DNA of 64,000 nucleotides, from the NCBI GenBank assembly GCA_964552195.1, contig CAZKFM010000001.1, positions 505,342 to 569,341 on the forward strand, written 5' to 3'. Positions within the stretch are counted from its first letter, which is position 1, and every line of letters begins with the position of its first letter. Under the pieces are notes generated by a model. It was not told where the DNA came from, searched no databases, and saw only the letters and a list, made by a program, of their open reading frames with translations. Made by a program: the position numbers and the translations under genes. Source of the stretch: CAZKAP01 sp964552195. Lineage in GTDB: Bacteria > Bacteroidota > Bacteroidia > Flavobacteriales > Flavobacteriaceae. Shown here in pieces: positions 27,414-36,714 of this stretch.

Positions 27414-29624
27414 CTAAACGGTAGCCTGCTTCATGGCGGTAATAAATGGCTGGCTGTAAAACCTTCGACCGGTAGCCTTGTAGAGTGCATTAGCCATGGC
27501 CCCTATGATAGGCGGAAGCGAGGGCTCACCGAGTCCGGTAGGATCTATGCCGTTGTCGACAAAATGCGTCTCGATTTCCTTTGGGGCCTCGCTGTGACGG
27601 ATCAGACGGTATTTGTCGAAGTTAACCTGCTCCGGCATGCCCTCATTGAAGGTCAGACCGCTGTACAGGGCATGTCCGATACCATCGACTATTCCCCCTT
27701 CAATCTGGTTTTTGGCGGCAATCGGATTGATCACTATGCCGCAATCTACGGCACACCAGACCTTTTCAATAGTGGGCTTATCGTTCTCTACCGTGAGGTC
27801 CATAACCTGTGCCACATAGGAGTTGTGGCAGAAATAGGCCGAGACTCCCCGGGCTTTGCCCTGATTGTTATCCCAACCGGACTTTTCCCGTACCAGCCGG
27901 AGTACGCCGGCGTAACGTGCCGGATCGTAATCGTTTTGCTCCGGATTTCCTACGGGATTCTCCATAGCCCTATCGAACAGTTCGAGTCTGAAGTCTATGG
28001 GGTCCTTACCGGCAGCTTCGGCCACCTCGTCCATGAAGGACTGTTCGGCCCCTGCAATAAAATTGGATCTCGGCGCGCGCCATGCACCGGTGGTGACATT
28101 CGAGGCCAGTAGGTGTTTTTCGGCCAGATAGTTATCCACGGCCCCGGCCGGAAAGCGGTTTTCGAAAATGAGGGGGTCGTTCGTTCCTGCTCCCCTCACG
28201 TGCCAGGCGATCAGGTTGCCCTGCTCGTCCAGACCGGCCCTGTACTTCACCTTGTAGGAGGGGCGATAGGTTCCCTGTGCCATGTCGTCCTCACGGGTGT
28301 ATACCAGTTTTACGGGTGCCTTCAGCTTTTGGGAGATCACTGCTGCTTCCACCGCAAAAGAACCGTATAACCGGCGACCGAATCCACCACCCTGTCGCGT
28401 CATCATCACATCGATCTTGTCCAGCGGCATGCCGAGCCTGGATTCCAGGGTCTTCTCCAGGAACTCCGGTGTTTGTATGGGTCCCAGGAGTTCAGCCTTC
28501 TCGTTCGTAACGTGGGCAAAGAAATTCATGGGTTCCATGGTATTATGTGCCAGGAACGGAGCACTGTAGGTGCGCTCCACGATTTTTGCTGCCCTGGCGA
28601 AGGCTGTCTCCACGTCCCCATCCGAGCGCGCGGGCTCTTCTGGTGCCTGACCCAGAAGCTCGCTGAGTTTTTCCTCGTGGTAGTAGGTGCTTTCCGGATC
28701 GGATTCCTGTTCCCACTGGGCCTTTATGGCCTTTTTGGCCTCCATGCACTCCCAGGTACTATTACCTACGACAGCAATGAGCTCGGGTATTCCGCCGCTA
28801 TCGGACCATTGGCGCTGAGTCCCTTCAGGATACACCTCCACAGGGAATGCATCCACGATCCCCGGCATCGTCTTCACCGAGTCCAAATCCGCGGATTTCA
28901 ATCGGCTGCCGAATACTGGCGGATGAATAATCATGGCCGTAAGCATGCCTTCCCGTTGCACATCCAGTCCGAATAGCGGCTGCCCGGTTACGATCTTCTT
29001 GCCGTCCACATTTCTCTTGTCCGTTCCGATGATGGTATAATCAGACGGTTCCTTAAGTTCGATTTCCTCGGGCACTTCCATGCCCCCGGCCAGTGCTGCC
29101 ATTTCACCGTAGCCGGCCGATTTTCCACTGGCTTCGTGAGTCAGTACACCTTCCGAAGAGGTGATTTCCGAAGTGGGAACCCCCCACTCTCTGGCCGCTG
29201 CCTGTTTCAGCATTTCACGCGCCGTTGCCCCGGCCATGCGCAGTCCGTCCCATCCCTGACGTATGGACTGGCTGCCCCCTGCGAGCTGACGGGTAAAAAT
29301 ATCCGTGTTCAGTGGAGCCTGTTCCACTAGTACATTTCTCCAGGCAATATCGAGTTCCTCCGCTACGATCATGGGCATGGAAGTCTTGACATTCTGGCCG
29401 ATTTCAGGATTGGGGGACATGATAGTGACCACCCCATTGTCCCCGATCTTCAGGAAACCGTTGATGTCGAACCACTCTTTGGGCATTTCCATTTCGGCCA
29501 TGGCGGCGGCATCCCTGGGCTTGCAGGAATTCAGGAAACTAAAGCCTAGCACCAGGCCGCCTCCGGCCAGGCTGGTGTTCTTTATAAATGCGCGTCTTCC
29601 GATTTTGGTCTTGACAAGGGTCAT
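27414..29624 (-). CDS. Xanthine dehydrogenase family molybdopterin-binding subunit (isoquinoline 1-oxidoreductase beta-like)
   Basis: Large catalytic subunit of 736 residues. The N-terminus has a Tat-type signal (IGRRAFIKNTSLAGGG) and a possible lipobox (FLNSC), so the enzyme should be exported folded with its cofactor. Cofactor-binding segments include QGGGFGRRLYGSFAVEAAVIS, GAWRAPRSNFIAGAEQSFMDE, VWCAVDCGIVINP and GLGEPSLPPIIGAMANAL with the catalytic-type glutamate. It resembles IorB-type oxidoreductases rather than cytoplasmic xanthine dehydrogenase. It pairs with the [2Fe-2S] subunit upstream; the electron acceptor is not in the window. Confidence 0.92.
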   Translation of the reverse strand: MTLVKTKIGRRAFIKNTSLAGGGLVLGFSFLNSCKPRDAAAMAEMEMPKEWFDINGFLKIGDNGVVTIMSPNPEIGQNVKTSMPMIVAEELDIAWRNVLVEQAPLNTDIFTRQLAGGSQSIRQGWDGLRMAGATAREMLKQAAAREWGVPTSEITSSEGVLTHEASGKSAGYGEMAALAGGMEVPEEIELKEPSDYTIIGTDKRNVDGKKIVTGQPLFGLDVQREGMLTAMIIHPPVFGSRLKSADLDSVKTMPGIVDAFPVEVYPEGTQRQWSDSGGIPELIAVVGNSTWECMEAKKAIKAQWEQESDPESTYYHEEKLSELLGQAPEEPARSDGDVETAFARAAKIVERTYSAPFLAHNTMEPMNFFAHVTNEKAELLGPIQTPEFLEKTLESRLGMPLDKIDVMMTRQGGGFGRRLYGSFAVEAAVISQKLKAPVKLVYTREDDMAQGTYRPSYKVKYRAGLDEQGNLIAWHVRGAGTNDPLIFENRFPAGAVDNYLAEKHLLASNVTTGAWRAPRSNFIAGAEQSFMDEVAEAAGKDPIDFRLELFDRAMENPVGNPEQNDYDPARYAGVLRLVREKSGWDNNQGKARGVSAYFCHNSYVAQVMDLTVENDKPTIEKVWCAVDCGIVINPIAAKNQIEGGIVDGIGHALYSGLTFNEGMPEQVNFDKYRLIRHSEAPKEIETHFVDNGIDPTGLGEPSLPPIIGAMANALYKATGRRFYSQPFITAMKQATV

Positions 29625-29643
29625 AGTCTGATTATTTGAGGGC

Positions 29644-30105
29644 TTAGGATTGGGATTCGGCAGCCAGCTTTACGGCCTTCTTGATGCGTACATAAGTTCC
29701 GCAACGGCAGATATTTCCGTTCATCGCCATTTCGATTTCCTCGTCACTGGGTGAGGGGTTGTTCTTGAGCAGGGCCGAGGCCGTCATAATCTGGCCCGCC
29801 TGACAATACCCGCACTGTGGAACGTCCACCTCGAGCCAGGCCTGTTGCACGGGGTGATCCCCGTTTTCGGATAGCCCTTCTATAGTCGTTATTTCGTTAT
29901 TGCCAATGGAGGAAACCGGCAGCATACAGGATCGTGTGGCTATATCCCCTATATGGACCGTACAGGCCCCGCACTGAGCGATGCCGCAACCGTACTTGGT
30001 ACCCACCAGGCTGAGGTGGTCCCGAAGAACCCACAAAAGCGGAGTATTGGGATCCACATCGACCTCACGCTCTGTACCATTGACCTTGAGTTTGAAAATT
30101 GCCAT
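29644..30105 (-). CDS. [2Fe-2S] subunit of the molybdoenzyme (IorA/CoxS-like)
   Basis: Electron-transfer subunit of 153 residues with two [2Fe-2S] clusters. The plant-ferredoxin type cluster uses C40, C45, C48 and C60 (YGCGIAQCGACTV...SC). The second, alpha-helical cluster uses C98, C101, C133 and C135 (QCGYCQAG...ICRCGTY). No signal peptide, so it probably crosses the membrane together with the Tat-bearing large subunit, as is typical for this enzyme type. It is the first gene of the two-gene operon. Confidence 0.95.
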   Translation of the reverse strand: MAIFKLKVNGTEREVDVDPNTPLLWVLRDHLSLVGTKYGCGIAQCGACTVHIGDIATRSCMLPVSSIGNNEITTIEGLSENGDHPVQQAWLEVDVPQCGYCQAGQIMTASALLKNNPSPSDEEIEMAMNGNICRCGTYVRIKKAVKLAAESQS

Positions 30106-30135
30106 GTTACTGAAATTTAGCTCTGCGCGGAAGTT

Positions 30136-30143
30136 TACTTTTG
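30136..30143 (+). promoter_or_regulatory. Probable -7 element (TACTTTTG) between divergent genes
   Basis: Exact TAnnTTTG match on the plus strand in the gap between the [2Fe-2S] subunit gene (minus) and the DUF1801 gene (plus). It would drive the DUF1801 gene with a leader of about 75 bases. Confidence 0.35.
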
Positions 30144-30222
30144 CGCCCTACATAATTAAACAAAATTCGGGTAAGTCTTATTAATTTGGCATTGAAATTC
30201 GGATCCTTTTGCGAATTGCATA

Positions 30223-30627
30223 ATGGATAAGGCCGGTTGCAGTATGAATGAAGTAGAGGATTATATCTACAGACACGAAGGCGAACAGCGGGCCGTGTTG
30301 CTCTATTTGGATCAGCTGTTCACCCGTACCCTGAACCTGAAATCCAGGCTCCGGTATCGCATTCCATTTTACGACGGCCAGAGCTGGATTTGCTACCTGA
30401 ATCCCTTGAAGAAAGGTGCTGTGGAGCTGGCCTTTATCAGAGGAAATGAGCTCTCCAACGCACAGGGCCTGCTCGAGGCCAGGGGAAGAAAACAGGTGCG
30501 GGGTCTGATCCTCGACCGGGTGTCCGACATACCCGAGGACCTCCTATATGAAGTCATTCAGGAGGCGATACTGCTGGATGAAAAAAGGCCCTACACTGGG
30601 CCTCGAAAAAAAGCGGGGAAAGTTTAA
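30223..30627 (+). CDS. DUF1801 domain-containing protein (YdhG-like)
   Basis: Protein of 134 residues (or 127 from the ATG at 30244) with the DUF1801 pattern: KSRLRYRIPFYDGQSWICYLNPL, then VELAFIRGNELSN and a basic C-terminus (GPRKKAGKV). The fold is related to SRPBCC-like/YdhG proteins; function is unknown. Its 3' end contains the terminator hairpin of the convergent ABC operon, and the two coding regions overlap by 4 bases. Confidence 0.8.
   Translation: MDKAGCSMNEVEDYIYRHEGEQRAVLLYLDQLFTRTLNLKSRLRYRIPFYDGQSWICYLNPLKKGAVELAFIRGNELSNAQGLLEARGRKQVRGLILDRVSDIPEDLLYEVIQEAILLDEKRPYTGPRKKAGKV
30581..30603 (-). terminator. Minus-strand terminator inside the end of the DUF1801 gene
   Basis: On the minus strand a 6-bp stem (AGGCCC / GGGCCT) with a 6-base loop is followed by six T. 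It lies about 20 bases after the stop of the ABC ATPase gene and within the coding region of the convergent gene. Confidence 0.75.
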
Positions 30628-31304
30628 TTCAGTAGCCGCCCATCGACCAGTTCCAGTACCCGGTCGCTATTCTGGGCAAATTCCTCGTCGTGCGTGACGG
30701 CTATGATGGTTTGTCCTCTTTCGGCAGCCAGTTCCCGGAATACATCGAAAACGATACCGGTGTTGACCGAATCCAGGTTTCCGGTAGGCTCGTCTCCCAT
30801 GATAATCGCGGGTTCGTTGATAAGGGCACGGGCAATAGCGACCCGTTGCTGCTGACCGCCCGAGAGTTTATTGGCCGGTTTCAGGGCCTGATCTACGATT
30901 CCCAGGGCCTTTAGGTTGTTATAGGCATCCGTTTCTATTTCTTCCCGGGTTTTGCGACCCAGTTTTAGAGCGGGTAACATGATGTTATCCAAAGCACTGA
31001 ATTCAGGAAGCAGGTAGTGGAACTGAAATACGAACCCGATATGTGCATTGCGGAAAGCCGCCAGCTGATTCTGACTTTGCCCACTGAGCAGTTGACCATT
31101 AATCTCCAATCGGCCTTCGTAATCGGTGTCCATGGTGGAGAGAACATAAAGCAGGGTAGACTTACCTGAACCGGATTTGCCGATCAGGGAAAGGAATTCG
31201 CCTTTTGCTACATCGAAACTGATGTCCTTCAGTACCTGAAAAGTCTGGGGCTCGTAAAAATACTTATCGATGCCTTTTACGCTAAGTGCGGGAGTAGATA
31301 TCAT
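30624..31304 (-). CDS. ABC transporter ATP-binding protein (MacB/LolD type)
   Basis: ATPase of 226 residues with Walker A IGKSGSGKSTL, Q-loop FVFQFHYLLPEFSALDN, signature LSGGQQQRVAIARAL, Walker B IIMGDEPTGNLDS and H-loop VTHDEEFA. The sequence is of the LolD/MacB class that drives FtsX-like permeases. It is the last gene of a four-gene operon encoding TolC, adaptor, permease and ATPase, which together make a tripartite efflux system. Confidence 0.95.
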   Translation of the reverse strand: MISTPALSVKGIDKYFYEPQTFQVLKDISFDVAKGEFLSLIGKSGSGKSTLLYVLSTMDTDYEGRLEINGQLLSGQSQNQLAAFRNAHIGFVFQFHYLLPEFSALDNIMLPALKLGRKTREEIETDAYNNLKALGIVDQALKPANKLSGGQQQRVAIARALINEPAIIMGDEPTGNLDSVNTGIVFDVFRELAAERGQTIIAVTHDEEFAQNSDRVLELVDGRLLN

Positions 31305-31308
31305 ATTA

Positions 31309-32553
31309 TTATCCTCTTATGATGGAAACCGGATCGACCTCGGAGGCCTTCTTGGCGGGGAGGTAACCGGCAATGAATGTGGTAAGCAGGCCGAAAATGA
31401 AGGCCAGCACGTAGTCGCGGGTCCGGTACACCACAGGGAGCGTCTCCAGCGGGCCGAGTTCGAAGGGTATCTGACCGATGATCAGGGAAATCACCAAACC
31501 CAGTATCACGCCTGCGATCCCCCCCAATATGCCGATAAATACGGACTGTAACAGGAATATTTGCACGATGTCATTGCCCTGGAACCCCATGGCCTTGAGG
31601 ATGGCGATTTCCTTGATTTTTTCGTTGACCGTCATGTTCATGATGTTGTAAATACCAAAACCTGCGACGATCAATATGGTCAGTGATACGGCCAGAGCGA
31701 TTATGTTCCTGAGCTCATTGGCCGCGTCCAATTGTCCGTTGGCTTCCTGCCAGGCCTCCGTCTTATAGGGGAGGAGCTTATCGTAGCGCGAGGCGAAGGC
31801 CTCGGCCTTGGCGAAGTCTTTGAGATTGATCATCAGATCGGTCACGTAGCCCTGATTCTTCGACTCCAGCTGCCGTGCAGTTCCGATGCGTACATAGGCT
31901 TTACTGTTGTCGACTCCGGCCAGGGTAGTCTCCAGGATTCCGATGACTTTGAAGTTTTTATTTACCCCGTCACCCGTCTGTACGCGGACGTTATCGCCAT
32001 AACCCAGGCCCAGTTTGCTCGCCAGGCCGATCCCCAAGATAATGCCATCGCCACGGTACTGCAAATCGTCCCAGTGGCCTTCCACCATGTACTGGCTGGT
32101 GCCAAAGAGTTGGTCTTCCCTGGCTACCTCTATACCGGAGAGTGTGCCGTTCTTCCGGGTTGCGCCGTTCCTGAAGAATACATTGAGGTTAACCTGACCG
32201 GCAAAACAATCCAGCTCAGGGTCCTGGGCGAAGACATCCGCTATGACCGCGGAATTCTTGATGCCCTCGGTGTATTGAATAATCCGGGTATTACGTATGT
32301 TAAATGCCGTTTCTTTGGGATAGACCCGGTCCAGGAATTTCGATCGGTCCTGGGGCAGATCGTTGTATATACGTACATGGGCCAGGGTGCTGAACGCCAT
32401 TTCGGTCTGCGTTTCGTTTACTCCGGACATGAAGCCATTCATGAAAATGTACATGGAAATCCCGAAGGTCACGCTCAGTGTCGCGACCAGGGTTTGCTTC
32501 ACCCGGGATGTGAGGTGGGTGACGGCGATTTTCGTATTGGGACTCTGCTTCAT
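31309..32553 (-). CDS. ABC transporter permease (MacB/LolC-like, FtsX fold)
   Basis: Permease of 414 residues. One N-terminal membrane helix (TLVATLSVTFGISMYIFMNGFM) precedes a periplasmic MacB-like core domain of about 230 residues, followed by three C-terminal helices with NEKIKEIAILKAMGFQ between the first and second. It ends KASEVDPVSIIRG, the usual coupling motif. It starts 4 bases after the adaptor gene stops. Confidence 0.93.
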   Translation of the reverse strand: MKQSPNTKIAVTHLTSRVKQTLVATLSVTFGISMYIFMNGFMSGVNETQTEMAFSTLAHVRIYNDLPQDRSKFLDRVYPKETAFNIRNTRIIQYTEGIKNSAVIADVFAQDPELDCFAGQVNLNVFFRNGATRKNGTLSGIEVAREDQLFGTSQYMVEGHWDDLQYRGDGIILGIGLASKLGLGYGDNVRVQTGDGVNKNFKVIGILETTLAGVDNSKAYVRIGTARQLESKNQGYVTDLMINLKDFAKAEAFASRYDKLLPYKTEAWQEANGQLDAANELRNIIALAVSLTILIVAGFGIYNIMNMTVNEKIKEIAILKAMGFQGNDIVQIFLLQSVFIGILGGIAGVILGLVISLIIGQIPFELGPLETLPVVYRTRDYVLAFIFGLLTTFIAGYLPAKKASEVDPVSIIRG

Positions 32554-32557
32554 CTCA

Positions 32558-33655
32558 CTAATCTTCTGGAAGTATTACCCGCTGGTTCTCGTCAATTCCT
32601 CCCGTAATCTCCACCCATTTCAGGTTGCGGATACCCACCTCTACCGGTACCTTCCTGCCACCCCGGAGCAGTACACTGTCTCCATCGACCAGATAGGCCG
32701 TGGGAAGGGTCAGCGCGTCTTTTTTCTCGCCCACCACTATATTGGCCTGTAACTGCGTATATGGAAAGAGTTTCTCCGGACGCTGCGTGAATTCGGCCTC
32801 AGCAACAAAAGACTGTTCAACCTCATCGAAAGCCGGATATATTTTGCTAATCTGCGCCTCATAAACCCGGGAAAGGTCGGTGTTGAGCGAGATCCATGCT
32901 TTCTGACCGATTTCGAGCCAGCTGATATCCTCTTCCGCGATGAAGAGTTTGATCCTTATGCCGCCCCCGCCCACTTTGGCAACGGGCATGCCTCGTCGAA
33001 CCAGTTCTCCCTCCTGTTCCAGTACGCTGAGTACCCGACCGTCTATGGCCGAAGTCATGGTATGTTCACTGTTGTTCACCCGCTGTACGGCGAGTTGAGC
33101 GGAGGAGTTCTCCAGGTTAAGCCTGAGGTCGGCCTGCAGGTCCTCCAGAGCTCGTTCGGCGATGGCCAGGTTGCGTCTGGAATTTTCGTACTGAGTGTTA
33201 ATCCGATCGAAATCCGCCTGGGAAACGGCCCCGGTCCCGACGAGGGCCTGGTATCGCTGATAATTCTTCTGATCCGCTTCGAATTGAATCCGGGCCTGCT
33301 CCACCTGAAGTCTCGCCTGGGTGAGCTGGGGCGAATCCGGACGAACCTTGGCGCGGGCGTATTCGTAATTTGCCTGGGCGTTTTCCAGCTGTTCGTTTTG
33401 TGCCTCGCTGGAAAGTACGAACAGGGCCTGACCCGCACGGATGGAGTCCCCTTCTTCCACATACGATTCGATCAGGAATCCGTCGGCATTGGCCGTGACC
33501 AGGTATTCGTGATCGGTAATCAATTGCCCGCTGGCAAAGACCGCATTGACGATGTCCTGGCGAGTCGGAGAAGTACTGCCGTTTGGATGGCAACCCAAGG
33601 CCAGCAAGCCGATGGCACCCAGAGTAAGGATGATGACTGTAATTCTGATTTTCAT
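32558..33655 (-). CDS. Periplasmic adaptor subunit (HlyD/MacA family)
   Basis: Membrane-fusion protein of 365 residues with an N-terminal lipoprotein-like signal (ITVIILTLGAIGLLALGCH; lipobox LALGC). Lipoyl-type half-motifs (GFLIESYVEEGDSIRAGQALFVL and DGRVLSVLEQEGELVRRG) flank a long coiled-coil hairpin rich in Gln, Ala and Leu (residues about 85-185). It bridges the permease and the TolC channel. ATGA overlap with the tolC-like gene. Confidence 0.93.
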   Translation of the reverse strand: MKIRITVIILTLGAIGLLALGCHPNGSTSPTRQDIVNAVFASGQLITDHEYLVTANADGFLIESYVEEGDSIRAGQALFVLSSEAQNEQLENAQANYEYARAKVRPDSPQLTQARLQVEQARIQFEADQKNYQRYQALVGTGAVSQADFDRINTQYENSRRNLAIAERALEDLQADLRLNLENSSAQLAVQRVNNSEHTMTSAIDGRVLSVLEQEGELVRRGMPVAKVGGGGIRIKLFIAEEDISWLEIGQKAWISLNTDLSRVYEAQISKIYPAFDEVEQSFVAEAEFTQRPEKLFPYTQLQANIVVGEKKDALTLPTAYLVDGDSVLLRGGRKVPVEVGIRNLKWVEITGGIDENQRVILPED

Positions 33656-34968
33656 GATGGGTTTCTTGAACGTATGGTGGCGTAGTAGTTACTTAAGGTA
33701 GTAAGGGCATTCAGGTACTGGTTTTCGGCCCTGATCTGGTCTTCCAGGACACTCAGGTACTGGTCGAGCCCTATAAGTCCCTGATCGTACTTCTGAAGAC
33801 TGAGTTCGGCATTCTCCCGATATAGTTCATAGGTATCCAAGGCAATAGCGGTGCTTGCCTGGCTCTGCGTATAGTTGTAGAGAAGAATGCGATCGGCGTA
33901 CTGATTCTCCATGCTATGGGATTCGAGTTGTTGTTCGGATATCTCTCGCTCGAGTGTGGCACTCTTTACCTGGTTTCTGTTCCGGAACCCACTGAAGATG
34001 GGTACGTTCAGGCTGAGCCCGATATAGGTATTGCCAAACCATTGGTCGGATTCGAAGGAGAGTCCGAAATCATCCCGGAATTGCTGCTGCCCGATGTAGG
34101 AGTACAAGGTGAGTTTGGGCAAGTCTGCCGCCTTTTGCATTTTGACTCCCCATTCTGAGAGTTCCAGCTGGGATCGGCTCAGTTCCAGTTCCTTGTTCTC
34201 GCCGAGTTCGCCTACAACTTCCTGAAAGGCTTCTGGCCTTAGTTGTTCGCTGAGTTGGAGGGGTTCTTCCTGGGGTATGCCGAGGGTGAACCGGAGCATC
34301 ATTCGATATTCATTGAGCAATCGTTCGGTTTGTATGCGGTTGGCCTGGGCATTATTGGCCAGTATGTGGGACTGGTTGTCGGTGGCCTGATCGATTAGCC
34401 CCTGTTTCTGGCGGAGTTTCGATAGGTTGCGTATCCTCAAAGTCAGTTCGACGTCCTCGGTATGGAGCCGAAGGGCCTCCTCAGCGATGAGTATGCCGTA
34501 GTAGTAATACGCTACCTGCTGGGTGAGCTGCTGACGGAATACCTCATTTCGGGCCGACTGGTAGTTCAGGTCGCTCTCGGCCATTTTGGCCTGCATACGG
34601 GATTGCCAGTCGAACAAAGATTTCGAGATGCTGATCCCAGCGTTGAAGGCATAACGCTGACCGAATTGCGTCTCCACGACCTGACCGGGCTGTCCGAAGA
34701 TCTCTCCAGGCACCAGCGTGGTGGGCAGAGTCCGGTTGTCCTGCCCCGAGATCGTACTGGAAATATTCAGCATTCGGTACGAGCGGGCGGCTTTCCAATC
34801 CGCCTCGGCCTTTTTCATGTTTTTCTCGTATACCTCGATATCGGGATTGTACTCGAAGGCCAGGACAAGAGCCGTTTCGAGCGATCCGATGGTCCGTGTC
34901 GGCTCCTGGCCCTGGCCAAAATGGGTCAGGGTGAGCAGCACCAGGAACAGGACGTGTTTTGCATGCAT
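33652..34968 (-). CDS. TolC family outer membrane protein of the MacAB-like operon
   Basis: Outer-membrane channel of 438 residues with a signal peptide (MHAKHVLFLVLLTLTHFGQGQ). Two helical repeats are visible with the strand-start motifs SISKSLFDWQSRMQ and LSLNVPIFSGFRNRNQ. It is the first gene of the efflux operon, overlapped by the adaptor gene by 4 bases. The exported substrate is unknown; MacAB-type systems handle drugs, peptides or lipids. Confidence 0.93.
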   Translation of the reverse strand: MHAKHVLFLVLLTLTHFGQGQEPTRTIGSLETALVLAFEYNPDIEVYEKNMKKAEADWKAARSYRMLNISSTISGQDNRTLPTTLVPGEIFGQPGQVVETQFGQRYAFNAGISISKSLFDWQSRMQAKMAESDLNYQSARNEVFRQQLTQQVAYYYYGILIAEEALRLHTEDVELTLRIRNLSKLRQKQGLIDQATDNQSHILANNAQANRIQTERLLNEYRMMLRFTLGIPQEEPLQLSEQLRPEAFQEVVGELGENKELELSRSQLELSEWGVKMQKAADLPKLTLYSYIGQQQFRDDFGLSFESDQWFGNTYIGLSLNVPIFSGFRNRNQVKSATLEREISEQQLESHSMENQYADRILLYNYTQSQASTAIALDTYELYRENAELSLQKYDQGLIGLDQYLSVLEDQIRAENQYLNALTTLSNYYATIRSRNPS

Positions 34969-35041
34969 AATGTTTGTTTTAGGTGAGGAAGTGATAAGGC
35001 TTACCTAAAGGTATTGCGTTCTTCCTGAGACTCATAGCCTA

Positions 35042-35467
35042 TTATTTGCTATCCACCCTTTCCCAGCTAAAATTCCGGTTCATCCCCAGCACCGATATTC
35101 CAATACTCAATTCTTCCTCGGAGAGCAAACGAAGGGTTACATCCACGGTTTTTCCCCGCTTGGGGCCGTAAAGCTTACCCTTCCAAACCCCGTTGATATA
35201 GGTGAGGTCGGTGAGCGTTTCCATACCCATGATTGGGCGATCCCGGAGTTTGGGATCGGGATTTTTTCGATCCGTAATGGGGTTTCCGTTCTTATCTACG
35301 GTTCGCTCCATCCATACGACCCGGCCCTCGTATGCGTCGCCTTTGCGGCTAATTTCTATCTGGCTGTTCTTCTCATGGGTAAGCCAAATTCCTTGGATTT
35401 CATTTTGGGCCTGGGATAAGGAAGGGATTCCGATAATCAGCAGAGCAGTAAGTACGAATTGTTTCAT
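35042..35467 (-). CDS. DUF2147 domain-containing secreted protein
   Basis: Protein of 141 residues with a signal peptide (MKQFVLTALLIIGIPSLSQAQ). The DUF2147 signature is present: IQGIWLTHEKNSQIEI, GDAYEGRVVWME, KNPDPKLRDRPIMGMETL, and WKGKLYGPKRGKTVDVTLRL. The fold is a small periplasmic beta-barrel; function is unknown. Single gene. Confidence 0.9.
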   Translation of the reverse strand: MKQFVLTALLIIGIPSLSQAQNEIQGIWLTHEKNSQIEISRKGDAYEGRVVWMERTVDKNGNPITDRKNPDPKLRDRPIMGMETLTDLTYINGVWKGKLYGPKRGKTVDVTLRLLSEEELSIGISVLGMNRNFSWERVDSK

Positions 35468-35727
35468 GTTTTTTCATTTTAAGTAATGACTTCAGTACAA
35501 AGAAAATGAGCAAAGCTGCCCCGTTGTGGTTGCATGTGGCCCAAGCTGCGAAATGGAACACTGAGCCTGTAAATACGGGGCTTGAAATAATCCTGACCGG
35601 TTTGGGTAGTTTGGAAAGCGATTGGTTTCGGTCCTGGATTTTGCTCCTTGAGGGTCCGCCAGGGGCGGTTCGGCTACTTAATGAGTAATTTGCAACAAAT
35701 CCTTGCTATCCTTGTATAAAAATCGGG

Positions 35728-36711
35728 ATGAATTCGTCGCTTGAGAAATACCTGCCTGTACTGTTATCCCTATTGCTTCCCGGGATCAGTATACTGAATA
35801 ATCCCACGGATGACTGGCAATGGCAGGTGGCTATACCCCTGTATCTGGGATCGTCTCTATTCCTTTACATACTCTGGCATCTGAACCAATTTCTGACTAA
35901 GCGCCCGCTTTTTAAGGGATGGGATGAGCGAATCACCCGCTCAGGGGTTAATGTGGTGTACGTCGGGCTTATTACCTCAGTTTATCTTTGGATATTCAAC
36001 ATCTGGTCCAATCCTTTTGCCGACAAGGGCGCACTCTTTCTGTTCGTGAGGTATAGCGTGGCTGCGACCATTTTTATCCTGATTCAAAACGTACTCTCTA
36101 CCATCCGCCAGCAGGAACAATTGAAGGTTCAGAATATTACGCTCCAGGCCGAGAACCTGAAGTCCCAACTCGAAGGGATGAAGCAGCAGATCGACCCGCA
36201 CTTCCTATTCAATAGTCTCAATACCCTGGTGGATCTGATCGAGGAAGATCGGGAACGCGCGGTCACCTTTACCCGCTCGTTTTCCCAATTGTACCGTCGT
36301 GTTCTTCAGAGCCGGCACTACGATTTCATTACCGTGGAAGACGAACTGGAATTCCTTAACGATTACTGCAATCTGCTGGAGATGAGGTTTGGCGATGCAC
36401 TGAAACTGGAGATCCGTGTGGATGAAAAGGATAAGAAGTGCCTGATACCACCGCTTTCCCTGCAGTTCCTGATCGAAAATGCCGTAAAACACAATCAGAT
36501 AACAGCGCGTTCTCCCCTGAGCATTGAATTGTGGAGCGAAGGGGGTACGATAGTGGTTCGAAATGAGCTCAGGCCGAAGCCGTATCAGGCATCAGGGGAA
36601 GGGGTAGGCCTGCAAAATCTGCAGAAGCGCTTTACCCTGTTGTACAGGCCTATCGTTTACGGGCAGGAAACCGATCACTTCGTCGTCAGGCTCCCGCTTA
36701 AACCCGTATAA
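35728..36711 (+). CDS. LytS-like sensor histidine kinase
   Basis: Kinase of 327 residues. Four hydrophobic segments occupy residues about 8-125 (5TM-like sensor of the flavobacterial type), followed by a short coiled coil and the phospho-acceptor region QQIDPHFLFNSLNTLVDLI of His_kinase family LytS/YehU. The ATPase half has SLQFLIENAVKHNQ and GVGLQNLQKRF. It is followed after 3 bases by its LytTR regulator. Confidence 0.93.
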   Translation: MNSSLEKYLPVLLSLLLPGISILNNPTDDWQWQVAIPLYLGSSLFLYILWHLNQFLTKRPLFKGWDERITRSGVNVVYVGLITSVYLWIFNIWSNPFADKGALFLFVRYSVAATIFILIQNVLSTIRQQEQLKVQNITLQAENLKSQLEGMKQQIDPHFLFNSLNTLVDLIEEDRERAVTFTRSFSQLYRRVLQSRHYDFITVEDELEFLNDYCNLLEMRFGDALKLEIRVDEKDKKCLIPPLSLQFLIENAVKHNQITARSPLSIELWSEGGTIVVRNELRPKPYQASGEGVGLQNLQKRFTLLYRPIVYGQETDHFVVRLPLKPV

Positions 36712-36714
36712 GCC

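Noticed and set aside
31732..32607. 291-codon plus-strand frame opposite the ABC permease
   Set aside because: Mirror of a well-supported permease gene within a coherent operon.
35506..35688. 60-codon frame upstream of the LytS-like gene
   Set aside because: No recognisable domain, promoter or conserved feature; probably chance.
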